A stretch of 64,000 bases of DNA from Palleronia marisminoris (GCF_900172315.1 NZ_FWFV01000007.1:62001-126000), one strand, 5' to 3'. Positions 43,598 through 52,918 are shown, numbered from the stretch's first letter. Made by a program: numbers and translations. Notes: generated by a model not told the origin, from the letters alone.

Positions 43598-45022
43598 TCA
43601 CCCTTTCACGACGTCGTAGATTTCGGGCGACAGGTCGAAACCCCACATGCGGAACCGCTCGGCGAAGTGCGAGCGCACGCCGGTCCCGGTGAAGTGACCG
43701 AGGATCTTGTTGTCCGGCGTCAGCCCGGTCCGCTGGAAGCGGAAGACTTCCTGCATCGAGATCACGTCGCCCTCCATCCCCGTGACTTCGGTGATCGAGA
43801 CCATCCGGCGGGATCCGTCCTGCAGGCGGGTGGCCTGCACGATCAGGTGGACGGCGCTTGCGATCTGCGAGCGCACGGCCTTCAGCGGCATCTCGATCCC
43901 CGCCATCGCGATCATGTTCTCAAGGCGCGATACGGCGTCGCGGGACGAGTTGGCGTGGATCGTCGTCATCGAGCCGTCATGGCCGGTGTTCATCGCCTGC
44001 AGCATGTCGATGACCTCTTCACCGCGGGTCTCGCCCACGATGATGCGGTCGGGACGCATCCGCAGCGCGTTCTTCAAGCAATCCCTCTGGCTGACAGCGC
44101 CCTTGCCTTCGACGTTGGCGGGGCGGCTCTCCATCCGGCCGACATGGGTCTGCTGTAGCTGGAGTTCCGCGGTATCCTCGATCGTCAGGATGCGCTCGGA
44201 GTTGTCGATGAACGAGCTCAGCGCGTTCAGCGTCGTCGTCTTGCCCGATCCCGTGCCGCCCGAGACGATCACGTTCAGCCGGGTCGAGACGGCGGCCTCG
44301 AGATACAGCGCCATCTCTTCCGAGAAGGCGCCGAAATCCACGAGGTCGCGGATGCCCAGCTTCTCTTTCTTGAACTTTCGGATCGAGACGAGGCTGCCAT
44401 CGACCGCGATCGGCGGCACCATGGCGTTGAAGCGCGATCCATCGGCGAGGCGGGCGTCGACATAGGGGTTCGATTCATCGACCCGGCGACCAACGGCCGA
44501 GACGATCTTGTCGATGATGCGAAGAAGGTGGCGCTCGTCCTTGAAGGTGATGTCCGTGAGTTGCAGCTTGCCCGCGCGTTCGACGAAGATGCGGTGCGGG
44601 CCGTTCACCAGGATGTCGTTGACGCTGTCATCCTTCAGAAGCGCTTCCAGCGGGCCGAGGCCCTTCACCTCGTCATAGAGCTCCTGGTTGAGGGTGTTGC
44701 GTTCCTCGCGGTTCAGCACGACGCCCATTTCGGCCAGGGCTTCGGAGGCGATGGCCGTGATCTCGGCCTTGAGGTCCTGTTCGGCCGCCTGTTCGAGGGC
44801 GGCGAGGTTCAGGTTGTCCAGAAGCTCGCGGTGGAGCTTCACCTTGATGTCGCCGAGTTTTTCCTTGCGACGCTTCTCCTTGTCAACCGCGGGGGGCGTC
44901 GCGGCGACGGTGCTTTGCCTGCGGGCTGGCTCCATCGGTCTAGGCTGCTCGGCCCTCGCGGGGGCGGGAGCGCTTGGCGGGACGATCGGTTTGGGATCGG
45001 GCTTCTTGTAACGCGAGAACAT
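43598..45022 (-). CDS. cpaF: Tad pilus ATPase CpaF/TadA
   Basis: A 474-residue type II/IV secretion ATPase. The N-terminal proline-rich 40 residues are followed by the N-terminal domain, then Walker A GGTGSGKTTTLNALSSF, the Asp box (ILTIEDTAELQL), Walker B (MRPDRIIVGETRGEE) and the His box (GHDGSMTTIHANS). It drives pilus extension and possibly retraction. The start MFSRYKKPDPKP at 45022 is seven bases after the cpaE stop. Confidence 0.94.
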   Translation of the reverse strand: MFSRYKKPDPKPIVPPSAPAPARAEQPRPMEPARRQSTVAATPPAVDKEKRRKEKLGDIKVKLHRELLDNLNLAALEQAAEQDLKAEITAIASEALAEMGVVLNREERNTLNQELYDEVKGLGPLEALLKDDSVNDILVNGPHRIFVERAGKLQLTDITFKDERHLLRIIDKIVSAVGRRVDESNPYVDARLADGSRFNAMVPPIAVDGSLVSIRKFKKEKLGIRDLVDFGAFSEEMALYLEAAVSTRLNVIVSGGTGSGKTTTLNALSSFIDNSERILTIEDTAELQLQQTHVGRMESRPANVEGKGAVSQRDCLKNALRMRPDRIIVGETRGEEVIDMLQAMNTGHDGSMTTIHANSSRDAVSRLENMIAMAGIEMPLKAVRSQIASAVHLIVQATRLQDGSRRMVSITEVTGMEGDVISMQEVFRFQRTGLTPDNKILGHFTGTGVRSHFAERFRMWGFDLSPEIYDVVKG

Positions 45023-45029
45023 CTGATCC

Positions 45030-46271
45030 TCAGCTTTCGGCCACGTTGCGGTTCAGCTCATGCGCCGATGCGGCGATCTTGGCGATCTCCTTCCGCAGGG
45101 GGTTCTTCCGAGCGGCGGCGGCAAGCGGCAGGCCGCTATCGTTCGTTTCGGTCACGGCCTTGCCACCATCGGGCAGTTGCACGTCGATCGACACGCCCAG
45201 ACTTTCGGCCAGCTTCTTCATCCGAGTGCGGCCGGCAAGGTCAGTGAACTTGGGTGCGCGGTTCATGACGAAGCGGAGCTTCTCGGAGGGCAGCTCTTCC
45301 GCCTTGAGCGCACGGATGAGGCGCAGGGTGTTCTGAGCAGAGCGCATGTCGCGTTCCAGCAGCGCGAAATAGACATGGGCGCGGGCCAGCACGGTTTCGG
45401 TCCACTGCACAACCGTGCTCGGCATGTCGACGATCACGTAGTCGAACTGGGCGCAGGCGAGATCGAGGATGCGCTCCACGTCTTCGGGCAGGATGAGGTC
45501 TAGGGGGACCAACTCGGCCGGAGACGTCAGGACATGCAGCCGGTCGTCATGGGACACCATGGCCTGGAACAGCTGGTCGGCATCCATCGCTTCGGTGTCC
45601 GACAGCAACTCGACCACTGCCTCGCGTTGCGGCAGGTCGAGATAGCTCGCGACCGCGCCGAACTGCAGGTCGAAATCCAGGATGCAGACGCGCAGCTTCT
45701 GCTTCCCACTCAGCAGGCTGAGCTCGTTTGCCAGGTTGACGGCGAAGGTCGACGCGCCGACGCCACCGGCCAGACCATGGACCGGCAGGACGACGCCGTT
45801 GCGGTCGCCCTTGCCCGGTTTGGCGCGGACGATCTCGCTTGCGGCGGTGATCGGTTCGAGAGCGGGGGCGGACCGCGTACGCGCTATGGCGTCGGCCAAC
45901 GCGCCGTCGGGTAGGGGGTACGGGACGAACTCGGTCGCGCCGAGCTTCAGAAGCTGGTGCAGGACGAGGGGGGAGACCTCCTCGGCGATCAGGATCACCT
46001 TGACGTCGTGGGCGATGGCCGTGCGGATCGTCGTCCCGATGGCATCCACCTCGGGTTCGTCGTCCGGGTCGATGGCAAGTACGAGCACCTCGAGCGATCG
46101 TGCATCGGGCTGTGCCAGGAAGATGGTCGCGTCGGCATAGGACAAGTCGCCCCATGATTCCCCGAACGTGGTTTCCATGTCCTCGATCAGAAGGTCGAAG
46201 TTCCGGATGTCCCGGCACACGGTACATGCACGGATCGGCGCCAGGTCTTCGGCTAGAGCCACATTCGTCAT
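45030..46271 (-). CDS. cpaE: Tad pilus localisation protein CpaE/TadZ
   Basis: A 413-residue protein with an N-terminal receiver-like domain (residues about 20-140) and a ParA/MinD-like ATPase domain. The deviant Walker A reads HGLAGGVGASTFAVNLANE: the signature lysines of MinD proteins are absent, as in a number of TadZ proteins. A CILDFDLQFGAVASYLDLP segment and VIVDMPSTVVQWTE follow. TadZ/CpaE localises the pilus machine at the pole in other bacteria. It starts a tight run of cpaE-cpaF-tadB-tadC; the gap upstream is 150 bases and could hold a promoter. Confidence 0.88.
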   Translation of the reverse strand: MTNVALAEDLAPIRACTVCRDIRNFDLLIEDMETTFGESWGDLSYADATIFLAQPDARSLEVLVLAIDPDDEPEVDAIGTTIRTAIAHDVKVILIAEEVSPLVLHQLLKLGATEFVPYPLPDGALADAIARTRSAPALEPITAASEIVRAKPGKGDRNGVVLPVHGLAGGVGASTFAVNLANELSLLSGKQKLRVCILDFDLQFGAVASYLDLPQREAVVELLSDTEAMDADQLFQAMVSHDDRLHVLTSPAELVPLDLILPEDVERILDLACAQFDYVIVDMPSTVVQWTETVLARAHVYFALLERDMRSAQNTLRLIRALKAEELPSEKLRFVMNRAPKFTDLAGRTRMKKLAESLGVSIDVQLPDGGKAVTETNDSGLPLAAAARKNPLRKEIAKIAASAHELNRNVAES

Positions 46272-46421
46272 GTCGTATCGTCACCCCTTGTTGCCGCGGC
46301 TGACATCCGAGTTCTCGGAGAACAGGTCGTGGGTCAGAGTTGTGAGACTACGCGAAATGTGGGCGACAATGAGGCTGAAGCGTCGCCATTCTCCGGCATT
46401 CACGAACGGTCCGGAGTGACG

Positions 46422-47093
46422 CTACTGAGCGGCTTCACCACCAGCGCCGGTGATTGAAGCGGGGTCGAGCTGCGGTACGTAAGTGGCGCTCTCGATCCAC
46501 TCGCGCAGGATGATCTCGGCGTACTTGCCGTACAACAAGTCGCCCCCGCGGCCGACGAAGCCCGATACCTCTGTGACCGTTCTGCGGTTCGCCCGCTCGC
46601 GCCCCTGCGTTACGATCAGGGGCTGGGTCTCGCCAAAGGAGACCAACGCTTCGAGCCGCGCGCGGTTGACGCCGTTGCGCACGAGTTCGCCGACGACAGC
46701 CTCTGCCCGTTGCCGCCCCAGGGCGAAATTGTACGCGTCCGATCCCACCAGATCGGTATGGCCGTATACGCGGAACCTGACCTCGGGGAATCGGCGGATC
46801 CAGGCGGCTTGCCGGGCGATCACGGCACGAGCCTGCGGGCTCAGGGTCGCACTGTCGAAGGCAAACGTCACGACCGACACGACTTCGGTCGAGAAGCGGT
46901 TGTTGAGCCCCTCGACCTGCCCGATCCTGCCGGACTGGACCATCATGTTGTTCATCGTGGCGTTGCCGAACCCGCCTTCGTCCACTTCGGAACCGAGCGG
47001 CGCGTTCCAGGTCGTCACGCCAGTCGTCTCGCCGCAGCCGGCCAGTGTCAGGAGGGCGACGCCGATTGCGGAAGGGATCGTCCGCGCGGCCAT
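46422..47093 (-). CDS. OmpA-family lipoprotein of the Tad cluster (CpaD position)
   Basis: A 223-residue protein with a lipoprotein signal (SAIGVALLTLAGC, lipobox LAGC) and an OmpA-like domain (TFAFDSATLSPQARAVI, FRVYGHTDLVGSDAYNFALGRQRAEAVVGEL), which is expected to bind peptidoglycan. It takes the place of CpaD between the secretin and CpaE genes. The start abuts the cpaC stop with no gap (TGA directly followed by ATG). Its probable role is anchoring the secretin to the cell wall. Confidence 0.82.
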   Translation of the reverse strand: MAARTIPSAIGVALLTLAGCGETTGVTTWNAPLGSEVDEGGFGNATMNNMMVQSGRIGQVEGLNNRFSTEVVSVVTFAFDSATLSPQARAVIARQAAWIRRFPEVRFRVYGHTDLVGSDAYNFALGRQRAEAVVGELVRNGVNRARLEALVSFGETQPLIVTQGRERANRRTVTEVSGFVGRGGDLLYGKYAEIILREWIESATYVPQLDPASITGAGGEAAQ

Positions 47094-48488
47094 TCAATCC
47101 TCCATTACGTAGCCGTAGGAGCCCGAGAAGTCCTGCCGCGCAATTTCGCCGGCCGCGCCGGTCGGACCGTCGCCTGCGACCTTGCCGAAGAGGAAGAACT
47201 CGCGCTCGGTCGGCAGGGTCACGCGGTCGGTCGGCAGGGCAAGGGCCTCGCCACGGACCGGCGACACGAGATGCGCAGTGATGATGATGACGAGCTCGGT
47301 CTGATCGCGATTGTACTCGGCCGAGCGGAACAGCGCGCCAAGAACCGGAATGTCCCCGAGAAAGGGGACCTGCGCGCTCACATCACGGAAATCGTCCTCG
47401 AGCAGGCCTGCGATGGCGAAACTTTCGCCGTCCCGAAGCTGGACCGTGGTCTGTGCCTCGCGGCGCGAGAAGCCGTCCACGCTGATCCCGGACTGGGTCG
47501 CGCCGATGCTCGAGTCGATGCTCGAGACGGCCGCGTTCAATTCGATATTGATGACCTCGTCCGCAAGCACACGCGGGAGGAAATTCAGCTCGACGCCGAA
47601 ATCCTTGTACTCGATGGAAATCCCGTCGTCGTCCTGCACGGGAACCGGGTACTCACCCCCGGCGAGAAAGCTCGCCTCTTGCCCCGACAAAGCCGTAAGG
47701 TTGGGTTCCGAGAGGGTGCGCACGACGCCCTTGCTCTCGAGCGCTTCCAGAAGGACCTCCAGCCGCAGCGAGTTGCCCCCGAAGCTGAAGCCGAAGGCGC
47801 CTTGGCTGGAGGACCCCACGGTCAAGTCCTGGCCGATTCCGTTGGCCCCGTCGAGATAGGTGCCCGTTTCGCCGCGGAACCTGTTCGAGGCCACGGCGAT
47901 CGACGAAGAAAGCGTCTTCGAGACCGACCGCGACATCTCGGCGAACCGCACCTTGAGCATGACCTGCTGGGTGCCGCCGACGCTCATCAGGTTGGAAACG
48001 CGGCCCGGGGAATAACGTTCGGCCAGCTCGAGCGCGGCATCCAAGGAGATGATGCTCGACACGGTGCCGGACAGGACGATGCCGTCATTGGCCGTGCGCA
48101 CCTCGATCCCCTCTCCGGGCAGGATCTGGTCGATGCGTTCCTTGAACTCGGCGATATCGGGAACGACCTGCACGTCGACGTTCGTGATCAGCCGGCCTTC
48201 GGCGTTCAACAGCGTGAGGGTGGTGCGTCCGGGAGTCTTTCCGAGGACATACACGGTGCGGTCGGACAGCGTCGAAATGTCGGCGATCGCGGGGTTCGCG
48301 ATCGACAATTCGGCGAAGGGAACATCGCTTTCGACGACGACCGCACGGTTCATGGGAACGCGCAGGGCAGACGACGTGCCGTTCGACAGAACCCGCAGGT
48401 TCTGTGCGAAGCCGTACTGCGCTGACACCGGCGCAAGCGCCAAGATCAGGCCAATTGCGATGGCCTTGAAGGCGGTCTTCATGCTCAT
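47094..48488 (-). CDS. cpaC: Tad pilus outer membrane secretin CpaC/RcpA
   Basis: A 464-residue secretin. A signal peptide (AIAIGLILALAPVSAQYGFAQ) precedes the N-terminal secretin-associated domain (VPMNRAVVVESDVPFAELSIA) and a BON-like domain (GIVLSGTVSSIISLDAALEL). The secretin core contains VEVLLEALESKGVVRTLSEPNLTAL-type sequence and the signature VPFLGDIPVLGALFRS. The start at 48488 (MSMKTAFK) is chosen because GAGG lies eight bases upstream; a second ATG two codons later is possible. It forms the outer membrane channel. Confidence 0.9.
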   Translation of the reverse strand: MSMKTAFKAIAIGLILALAPVSAQYGFAQNLRVLSNGTSSALRVPMNRAVVVESDVPFAELSIANPAIADISTLSDRTVYVLGKTPGRTTLTLLNAEGRLITNVDVQVVPDIAEFKERIDQILPGEGIEVRTANDGIVLSGTVSSIISLDAALELAERYSPGRVSNLMSVGGTQQVMLKVRFAEMSRSVSKTLSSSIAVASNRFRGETGTYLDGANGIGQDLTVGSSSQGAFGFSFGGNSLRLEVLLEALESKGVVRTLSEPNLTALSGQEASFLAGGEYPVPVQDDDGISIEYKDFGVELNFLPRVLADEVINIELNAAVSSIDSSIGATQSGISVDGFSRREAQTTVQLRDGESFAIAGLLEDDFRDVSAQVPFLGDIPVLGALFRSAEYNRDQTELVIIITAHLVSPVRGEALALPTDRVTLPTEREFFLFGKVAGDGPTGAAGEIARQDFSGSYGYVMED

Positions 48489-48639
48489 GTGATCTGCCTC
48501 TGTGATCACTCCGATGCGGATCTGGCGCCCGCCTTTCAAGGAGCATGGGGGGCGAGGCGATCTTTGACAATCGTTCGATGGACCCGCCGATGGACTGCGG
48601 ATCTGGCGCAACACCCTGCCGCCGGCCGGTTCCAGCGCG

Positions 48640-49464
48640 TCAGTTCGTGCAGGGGATCGGCATTTCCACGACCTCGGACCCGCGGCGGGTGCGGATCGAA
48701 CAGGTCTTCGGCCTCGGGATTTCGGCCACGACAGGTTCGTCGATAATCCCGAGAAGCTCGCGCTGGTCGATCTCGACCATCTCCGACACGCTCTGATCCA
48801 GGGCTCCGACAAGCGCCAGCGAAAGGCTGCCCGACGACTGCGCCTGGGCGAAAGAGGCGACCTGGCGCGGCGTCGCCTCGACGGTGATGGTGCGCGCGAC
48901 CACGGCCTGACTGCGTTCGGCGTCGGTGGACTGGTCCACGGCCACGATCCGTACGTTTGTGTCGATCAGTCGCGTGGCCTCGCCGTTCTTCCCGGGCAGG
49001 GCTCCCGTCCAGAAGAGGTCCACGCGGTCATTCGGCCGCAGGAAACCTGACACGCCGCTGGCCACGTCGACCCGGATGGCGAAGGCCCGCATCCCCTCGC
49101 TGAGCCGGGTGGCGACGCCCGCATCCTCGCCGGGACCGGTGACCTTGATTGCGAGCACAGGCTCGTTGGTGGCCATCGCGCGCAAGACAGTGCGCTGCAC
49201 GTCGAAGCCTTCGGGAAACATGGCATCGACATCAGTGAATATGCCGGCGGGGATGTTCCCGGTAGGGAGTTCGATGAACTTCAGGTCGTCCTTCGCGAGT
49301 GGTTCGCCATAGGAGACGTCGCGCTTCACGGCGATCACCTTGGTCATCGGGACGGCGGTGGCTTGGTCTGCCTGAAGGGTCGACATGTAGTCCTTCGCAA
49401 GAAAGACGGCGAAGCTGGCCAGACTCAGACCGGCAAGCAAGACGGCGGCGAAGATGATGCGCAT
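48640..49464 (-). CDS. cpaB: Tad pilus assembly protein CpaB/RcpC
   Basis: A 274-residue protein with an N-terminal membrane helix (IIFAAVLLAGLSLASFAVFLA), an SAF domain (VIAVKRDVSYGEPLAKDDLKFI) and an RcpC-type domain (EGMRAFAIRVDVASGVSGFLRPNDRVDLFW). This order is that of CpaB. The start at 49464 is placed before the helix; GGGGAA lies upstream. It is separated from cpaC by 151 bases and from the pilin gene by 199 bases. Confidence 0.88.
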   Translation of the reverse strand: MRIIFAAVLLAGLSLASFAVFLAKDYMSTLQADQATAVPMTKVIAVKRDVSYGEPLAKDDLKFIELPTGNIPAGIFTDVDAMFPEGFDVQRTVLRAMATNEPVLAIKVTGPGEDAGVATRLSEGMRAFAIRVDVASGVSGFLRPNDRVDLFWTGALPGKNGEATRLIDTNVRIVAVDQSTDAERSQAVVARTITVEATPRQVASFAQAQSSGSLSLALVGALDQSVSEMVEIDQRELLGIIDEPVVAEIPRPKTCSIRTRRGSEVVEMPIPCTN

Positions 49465-49663
49465 GGAGCAGAGTTCCCCGCTGGGCGATCGAACATTGTG
49501 CATTTGCTCTTTGAGGCGAAACGACGCCTGCGACGTCGCAACGCAATGGATCTGCGCACTCATCCGTTGAAGATGAGTCTGGCGTTGCGACTGCGGAACC
49601 TCATGAGACAATGCGGCGCGCTGCCGATCGCAGAGCGCCGCAAGATTGCATTATGGATCGAGA

Positions 49664-49870
49664 TTATTCGGAGACCGTGGTGTCGCCCAGACCGTCAGCT
49701 TTAGTGATGTCCGCTGCGATGTTGGTAGCCGCCGTGGTCAAGCCGCCGCTGATCGTAGTAAGAACGGCGATGCCGAGGCCCACGATGGCGGCGGTCAGCA
49801 CGACCCAGTCGACGGTCACGGCACCGTCTTCGTCGTTGCGGAAGGTCTTGGCAAGCTTGAAGAGTTTCAT
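49664..49870 (-). CDS. Flp-family pilin (major candidate)
   Basis: A 68-residue pilin precursor. After a short charged leader (MKLFKLAKTFRNDEDG) comes a hydrophobic segment AVTVDWVVLTAAIVGLGIAVL. In canonical Flp pilins the cleavage glycine is followed by Glu and Tyr at positions +5 and +6; here these are Asp and Trp. The start at 49870 has AGGAG eleven bases upstream. The gene lies directly before cpaB, the usual position of flp. Confidence 0.8.
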   Translation of the reverse strand: MKLFKLAKTFRNDEDGAVTVDWVVLTAAIVGLGIAVLTTISGGLTTAATNIAADITKADGLGDTTVSE

Positions 49871-50012
49871 GAATTCTGGCTCCTGGTTGATCGCCCCTGC
49901 GGCTGTTGTCCGGGGCATGGTGGTAACTTGATTGGGGATTAGGGCGCGTTTTGGGCGGCGTTCCGGCCTTTTCTGGGATTCACGGGTCGGCTCCTCTGCC
50001 TACGACGGAATC

Positions 50013-50216
50013 TTAGGGGAAGGTCGGATTGTACGCTGACGTGTGGGCCGCGACGTGGCTAACTCGTTTCGAATGCGCCTCTGAAGAAAAGGGGCCCACC
50101 GTGGCCAGAACCGAGATGGCGAGGCCGGCGCCAGCAGCAGCGAGGACGACCCAATCCACGCTCACCGCACCATTCTCGCTCGCAACGAAGAATCCGACTT
50201 CGTTTGAGATGTTCAT
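50013..50216 (-). CDS. Second Flp-like pilin with longer tail
   Basis: A 67-residue protein with the same core as the neighbouring pilin: leader MNISNEVGFFVASENG, then AVSVDWVVLAAAGAGLAISVL. The Asp-Trp pair follows the glycine just as in the first pilin. Its C-terminal 24 residues are unlike the first pilin and hydrophilic, with several His (HSKRVSHVAAHTS). It may be a minor pilin. A palindrome and hairpin lie upstream. The start ATG at 50216 has GGAG nine bases upstream. Confidence 0.7.
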   Translation of the reverse strand: MNISNEVGFFVASENGAVSVDWVVLAAAGAGLAISVLATVGPFSSEAHSKRVSHVAAHTSAYNPTFP

Positions 50217-50558
50217 CGTTAAGCTCCGTTTGGGAATGAATGGATTTCCAGACCGATAGACGAGAGCATTGAGGTCGTGGCCCCGCCGAATTCAGGCGGG
50301 AATCGGGCAGTTTCATTGAGTCCTCAATAATCAACCATTCAGACCCGCTAAGAGATCTTTCGAGGATCTGTGCTGGCGTGGCTGAGGCGCGAGCGAGGCG
50401 ACAATGTCGAGAGAAGCGCAGATGGTTCCGCGGGAAAGTTCGCCCTCTGCGTCACGTCTGCAGCTTTGCCCGAAAATGTTGCGCGTAGACGGTGAAAAGT
50501 ATTGGGCGTTCAGGCGAAAGCTGAGTAGCTCGGGGAAAGCAAACCGACGAGCAGTCCC
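50217..50558. other. Divergent control region between flp2 and the transglycosylase
   Basis: About 340 bases without a gene. ATTGAG (50315-50320) and CTCAAT (50323-50328) form a 14-base palindrome in an AT-rich stretch about 100 bases upstream of the second pilin; CCCGCC (50282-50287) with GGCGGG (50295-50300) forms a hairpin between it and the pilin start. Promoters for both genes should lie here; none could be named. Confidence 0.45.
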
Positions 50559-51395
50559 ATGAAAACTATTCTGGCGTCCGCGATCGGGCTTCTCTGTGCA
50601 TTGAGCTATCCGGTGCAGGCCGAAGATGTGCTGCCGCTCAGGGACTTCACCTTCAAGCGTGTGGGTCTGCCAACGCAGGGCAAGCCTCGCATCAATGTTC
50701 AGATCGACCCGGTGGAGCAGGCGCGATTGCTGGAAGTCGCACCGGCAAAACTGCCCGCGACCGATTCCGACCCCCACTCTGGTTCCGTTGAAAAGGCGAT
50801 CGGGAACTTCGGTTGGTTCTGGGAGACGATCCCGATCAACGGCATCGGCCCCGGCGGGCTCGACAAGGTTATTGCCACCTTGAACAACTCCCGCAGTGGT
50901 CCGGGCGGCCCCCGCTTGGCCACGTTGAAGTTGATAGCGGATCGCTATGGCCCGACCTTTCTTGCCGAAAGCGTCGGGACGAAGGTCTCCCCCGCCCTGG
51001 CTCTCGCGGTGGTCGCTGTGGAGTCGGCAGGGCAGGTCGAAGCGGTTTCGGGCGCAGGAGCCGAGGGGCTGATGCAGTTGATGCCCGCCACCGCAGCACG
51101 GTTCGGCGTGACCGACAGCTTCGACCCGCGGCAGAACATACGCGGCGGAATCACTTATCTGGATTGGCTGATGAGACGGTTCGAAGGCGACCCGATCCTG
51201 GCGCTCGCGGGCTACAATGCGGGTGAGGGGGCCGTCGAACGGCACGGAGGTGTGCCGCCATACGCCGAGACGCGAGACTACGTGCCCAAGGTGCTCGCCG
51301 CGTTCGCCGTGGCTCGGGGGCTTTGCGCGACGCCCCCGGTTCTGATCTCGGATGGCTGCGTATTCGTTGACGAAAGGATGGCGGCGTCAGACTGA
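50559..51395 (+). CDS. Lytic transglycosylase (SLT type) next to the Tad cluster
   Basis: A 278-residue periplasmic enzyme that cleaves peptidoglycan glycan strands. After a signal peptide (MKTILASAIGLLCALSYPVQA) and about 110 residues of unassigned sequence, the SLT domain begins: VSPALALAVVAVESAGQVEAVSGAGAEGLMQLMPATAARFGV holds the catalytic Glu (VESAGQ), and YNAGEGAV is the second signature. Facing away from the pilin genes across 342 bases, it probably opens the wall for the pilus. Confidence 0.87.
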   Translation: MKTILASAIGLLCALSYPVQAEDVLPLRDFTFKRVGLPTQGKPRINVQIDPVEQARLLEVAPAKLPATDSDPHSGSVEKAIGNFGWFWETIPINGIGPGGLDKVIATLNNSRSGPGGPRLATLKLIADRYGPTFLAESVGTKVSPALALAVVAVESAGQVEAVSGAGAEGLMQLMPATAARFGVTDSFDPRQNIRGGITYLDWLMRRFEGDPILALAGYNAGEGAVERHGGVPPYAETRDYVPKVLAAFAVARGLCATPPVLISDGCVFVDERMAASD

Positions 51396-51494
51396 CCGTC
51401 AGTCGCCCCGTGCCGGAGTCGTTCCGGAGACGTCACCGTTTTGCTCCTGGTTGTCTGTGACGCCGGCAATCCGCCGCCGCCACAGGCTCGCGCG

Positions 51495-52124
51495 TCAGGC
51501 GACGAGCGTAGCTTCGGTCGCGGCGCGGATGTCGTCTTCGCTCACACCAGGTGCGGTCTCGACAATCTTGAGGCCACCTTCGACCACGTCGAGCACGCCG
51601 AGATTGGTGATGATGCGCTTGACCACCCCGGTCCCGGTCAGGGGAAGCGAACAGGCTTTCAGCAGCTTCGACTCTCCCTTCTTGTTCTGATGATCCATCA
51701 CCACCACGACGCGTTGCACGCCCGCCACAAGATCCATCGCTCCGCCCATGCCCTTGATCAGCTTGCCGGGGATCATCCAGTTCGCCAGGTCACCGTTTTC
51801 GGCCACTTCCATGGCGCCGAGAATCGCCATCGCGATCTTGCCGCCGCGGATCATGCCGAATGAGGTGGCGCTGTCGAAATAAGCCGTCTTGGGAATTTCG
51901 GTGATCGTCTGCTTTCCGGCATTGATGAGGTCGGGGTCCTCCTCGCCTTCGAACGGGAAAGGACCCATTCCAAGCATCCCGTTTTCCGATTGCAGCGTCA
52001 CTTCGACCCCGTCGGGGATGTAGTTGGCCACGAGCGTCGGAATCCCGATCCCGAGATTCACATACATGCCGTCCTCGAGTTCCTGCGCGGCCCGCTTGGC
52101 CATCTGATCGCGATCCCAAGGCAT
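51495..52124 (-). CDS. scoB: 3-oxoacid CoA-transferase subunit B
   Basis: A 209-residue subunit of succinyl-CoA:3-ketoacid CoA-transferase, which activates acetoacetate. The catalytic glutamate is in [12 protein letters not shown] near residue 50, and [27 protein letters not shown] is the family region. The start at 52124 ([13 protein letters not shown]) shares one base with the scoA stop (TGATG). The pair supplies or uses ketone bodies and short-chain acids. Confidence 0.92.
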   Translation of the reverse strand: MPWDRDQMAKRAAQELEDGMYVNLGIGIPTLVANYIPDGVEVTLQSENGMLGMGPFPFEGEEDPDLINAGKQTITEIPKTAYFDSATSFGMIRGGKIAMAILGAMEVAENGDLANWMIPGKLIKGMGGAMDLVAGVQRVVVVMDHQNKKGESKLLKACSLPLTGTGVVKRIITNLGVLDVVEGGLKIVETAPGVSEDDIRAATEATLVA

Positions 52125-52828
52125 CAAGCGTTCTCCTTCTTTCGCGTGGTGCGCTGTTCGATCCGCTTTTCGTGCGCGCCTTGGATCAGGCGATGGACGT
52201 AAATGCCAGGCAAGTGAATCTCGTCTCCGTCAAGGCTGCCGCGGGGAACGATCTCTTCGACCTCGGCGACGCAGATCTTTCCGCAGGTGGCGGCCGGCAC
52301 GTTGAAGTTGCGGGCCGTCTTCCTGAAGACAAGATTGCCGGTCTCGTCGGCCTTCCAGGCTTTCACGATCGACACGTCCGCTATGATGCCGCGCTCGAGG
52401 ATGTAGGTCTCGCCGTCGAACTCCTTGTGCTCCTTGCCCTCGGCGATCTGGGTGCCGACGCCGGTCTTGGTGTAGAAGCCCGGGATTCCGGCGCCGCCGG
52501 CGCGCATCCGCTCGGCGAGGGTGCCTTGCGGGTTGAACTCGACCTCGAGCTCTCCCTCCAGGTACTGGCGCATGAATTCGGCGTTCTCGCCCACATAGGA
52601 CGACATCATCTTCTTCACTTGCCGCGTCGCGAGAAGAATGCCGATGCCGAAATCGTCCACTCCCGCGTTGTTGGACGCGAAGGTAAGGTTCTTGACGCCG
52701 GACTTGCGGATCGCTTCGAGCAACAGTTCAGGTATGCCGCACAATCCGAATCCGCCGGCCGCGATCAGCATGTCGTCGCGCAGCAGTCCGTCGAGTGCGG
52801 CTTCTGCCGTGTCGTAGACCTTCTTCAT
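52124..52828 (-). CDS. scoA: 3-oxoacid CoA-transferase subunit A
   Basis: A 234-residue subunit with the CoA-binding glycine loop [18 protein letters not shown], followed by [15 protein letters not shown] and [18 protein letters not shown]-type sequence ([15 protein letters not shown]). It forms the transferase with ScoB. The start [15 protein letters not shown] at 52828 is preceded by GGGGGA on the minus strand. It is not linked to the beta-oxidation operon at 7-12 kb. Confidence 0.92.
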   Translation of the reverse strand: MKKVYDTAEAALDGLLRDDMLIAAGGFGLCGIPELLLEAIRKSGVKNLTFASNNAGVDDFGIGILLATRQVKKMMSSYVGENAEFMRQYLEGELEVEFNPQGTLAERMRAGGAGIPGFYTKTGVGTQIAEGKEHKEFDGETYILERGIIADVSIVKAWKADETGNLVFRKTARNFNVPAATCGKICVAEVEEIVPRGSLDGDEIHLPGIYVHRLIQGAHEKRIEQRTTRKKENA

Positions 52829-52918
52829 GAAGCTCCCCCTTGTGTTGCCGCCCGCTTATCTCGTTTCGCCCGGGTGCGTGTCAACGCAGCTTCACGTCTG
52901 GGGGACCGGATCGACCGG

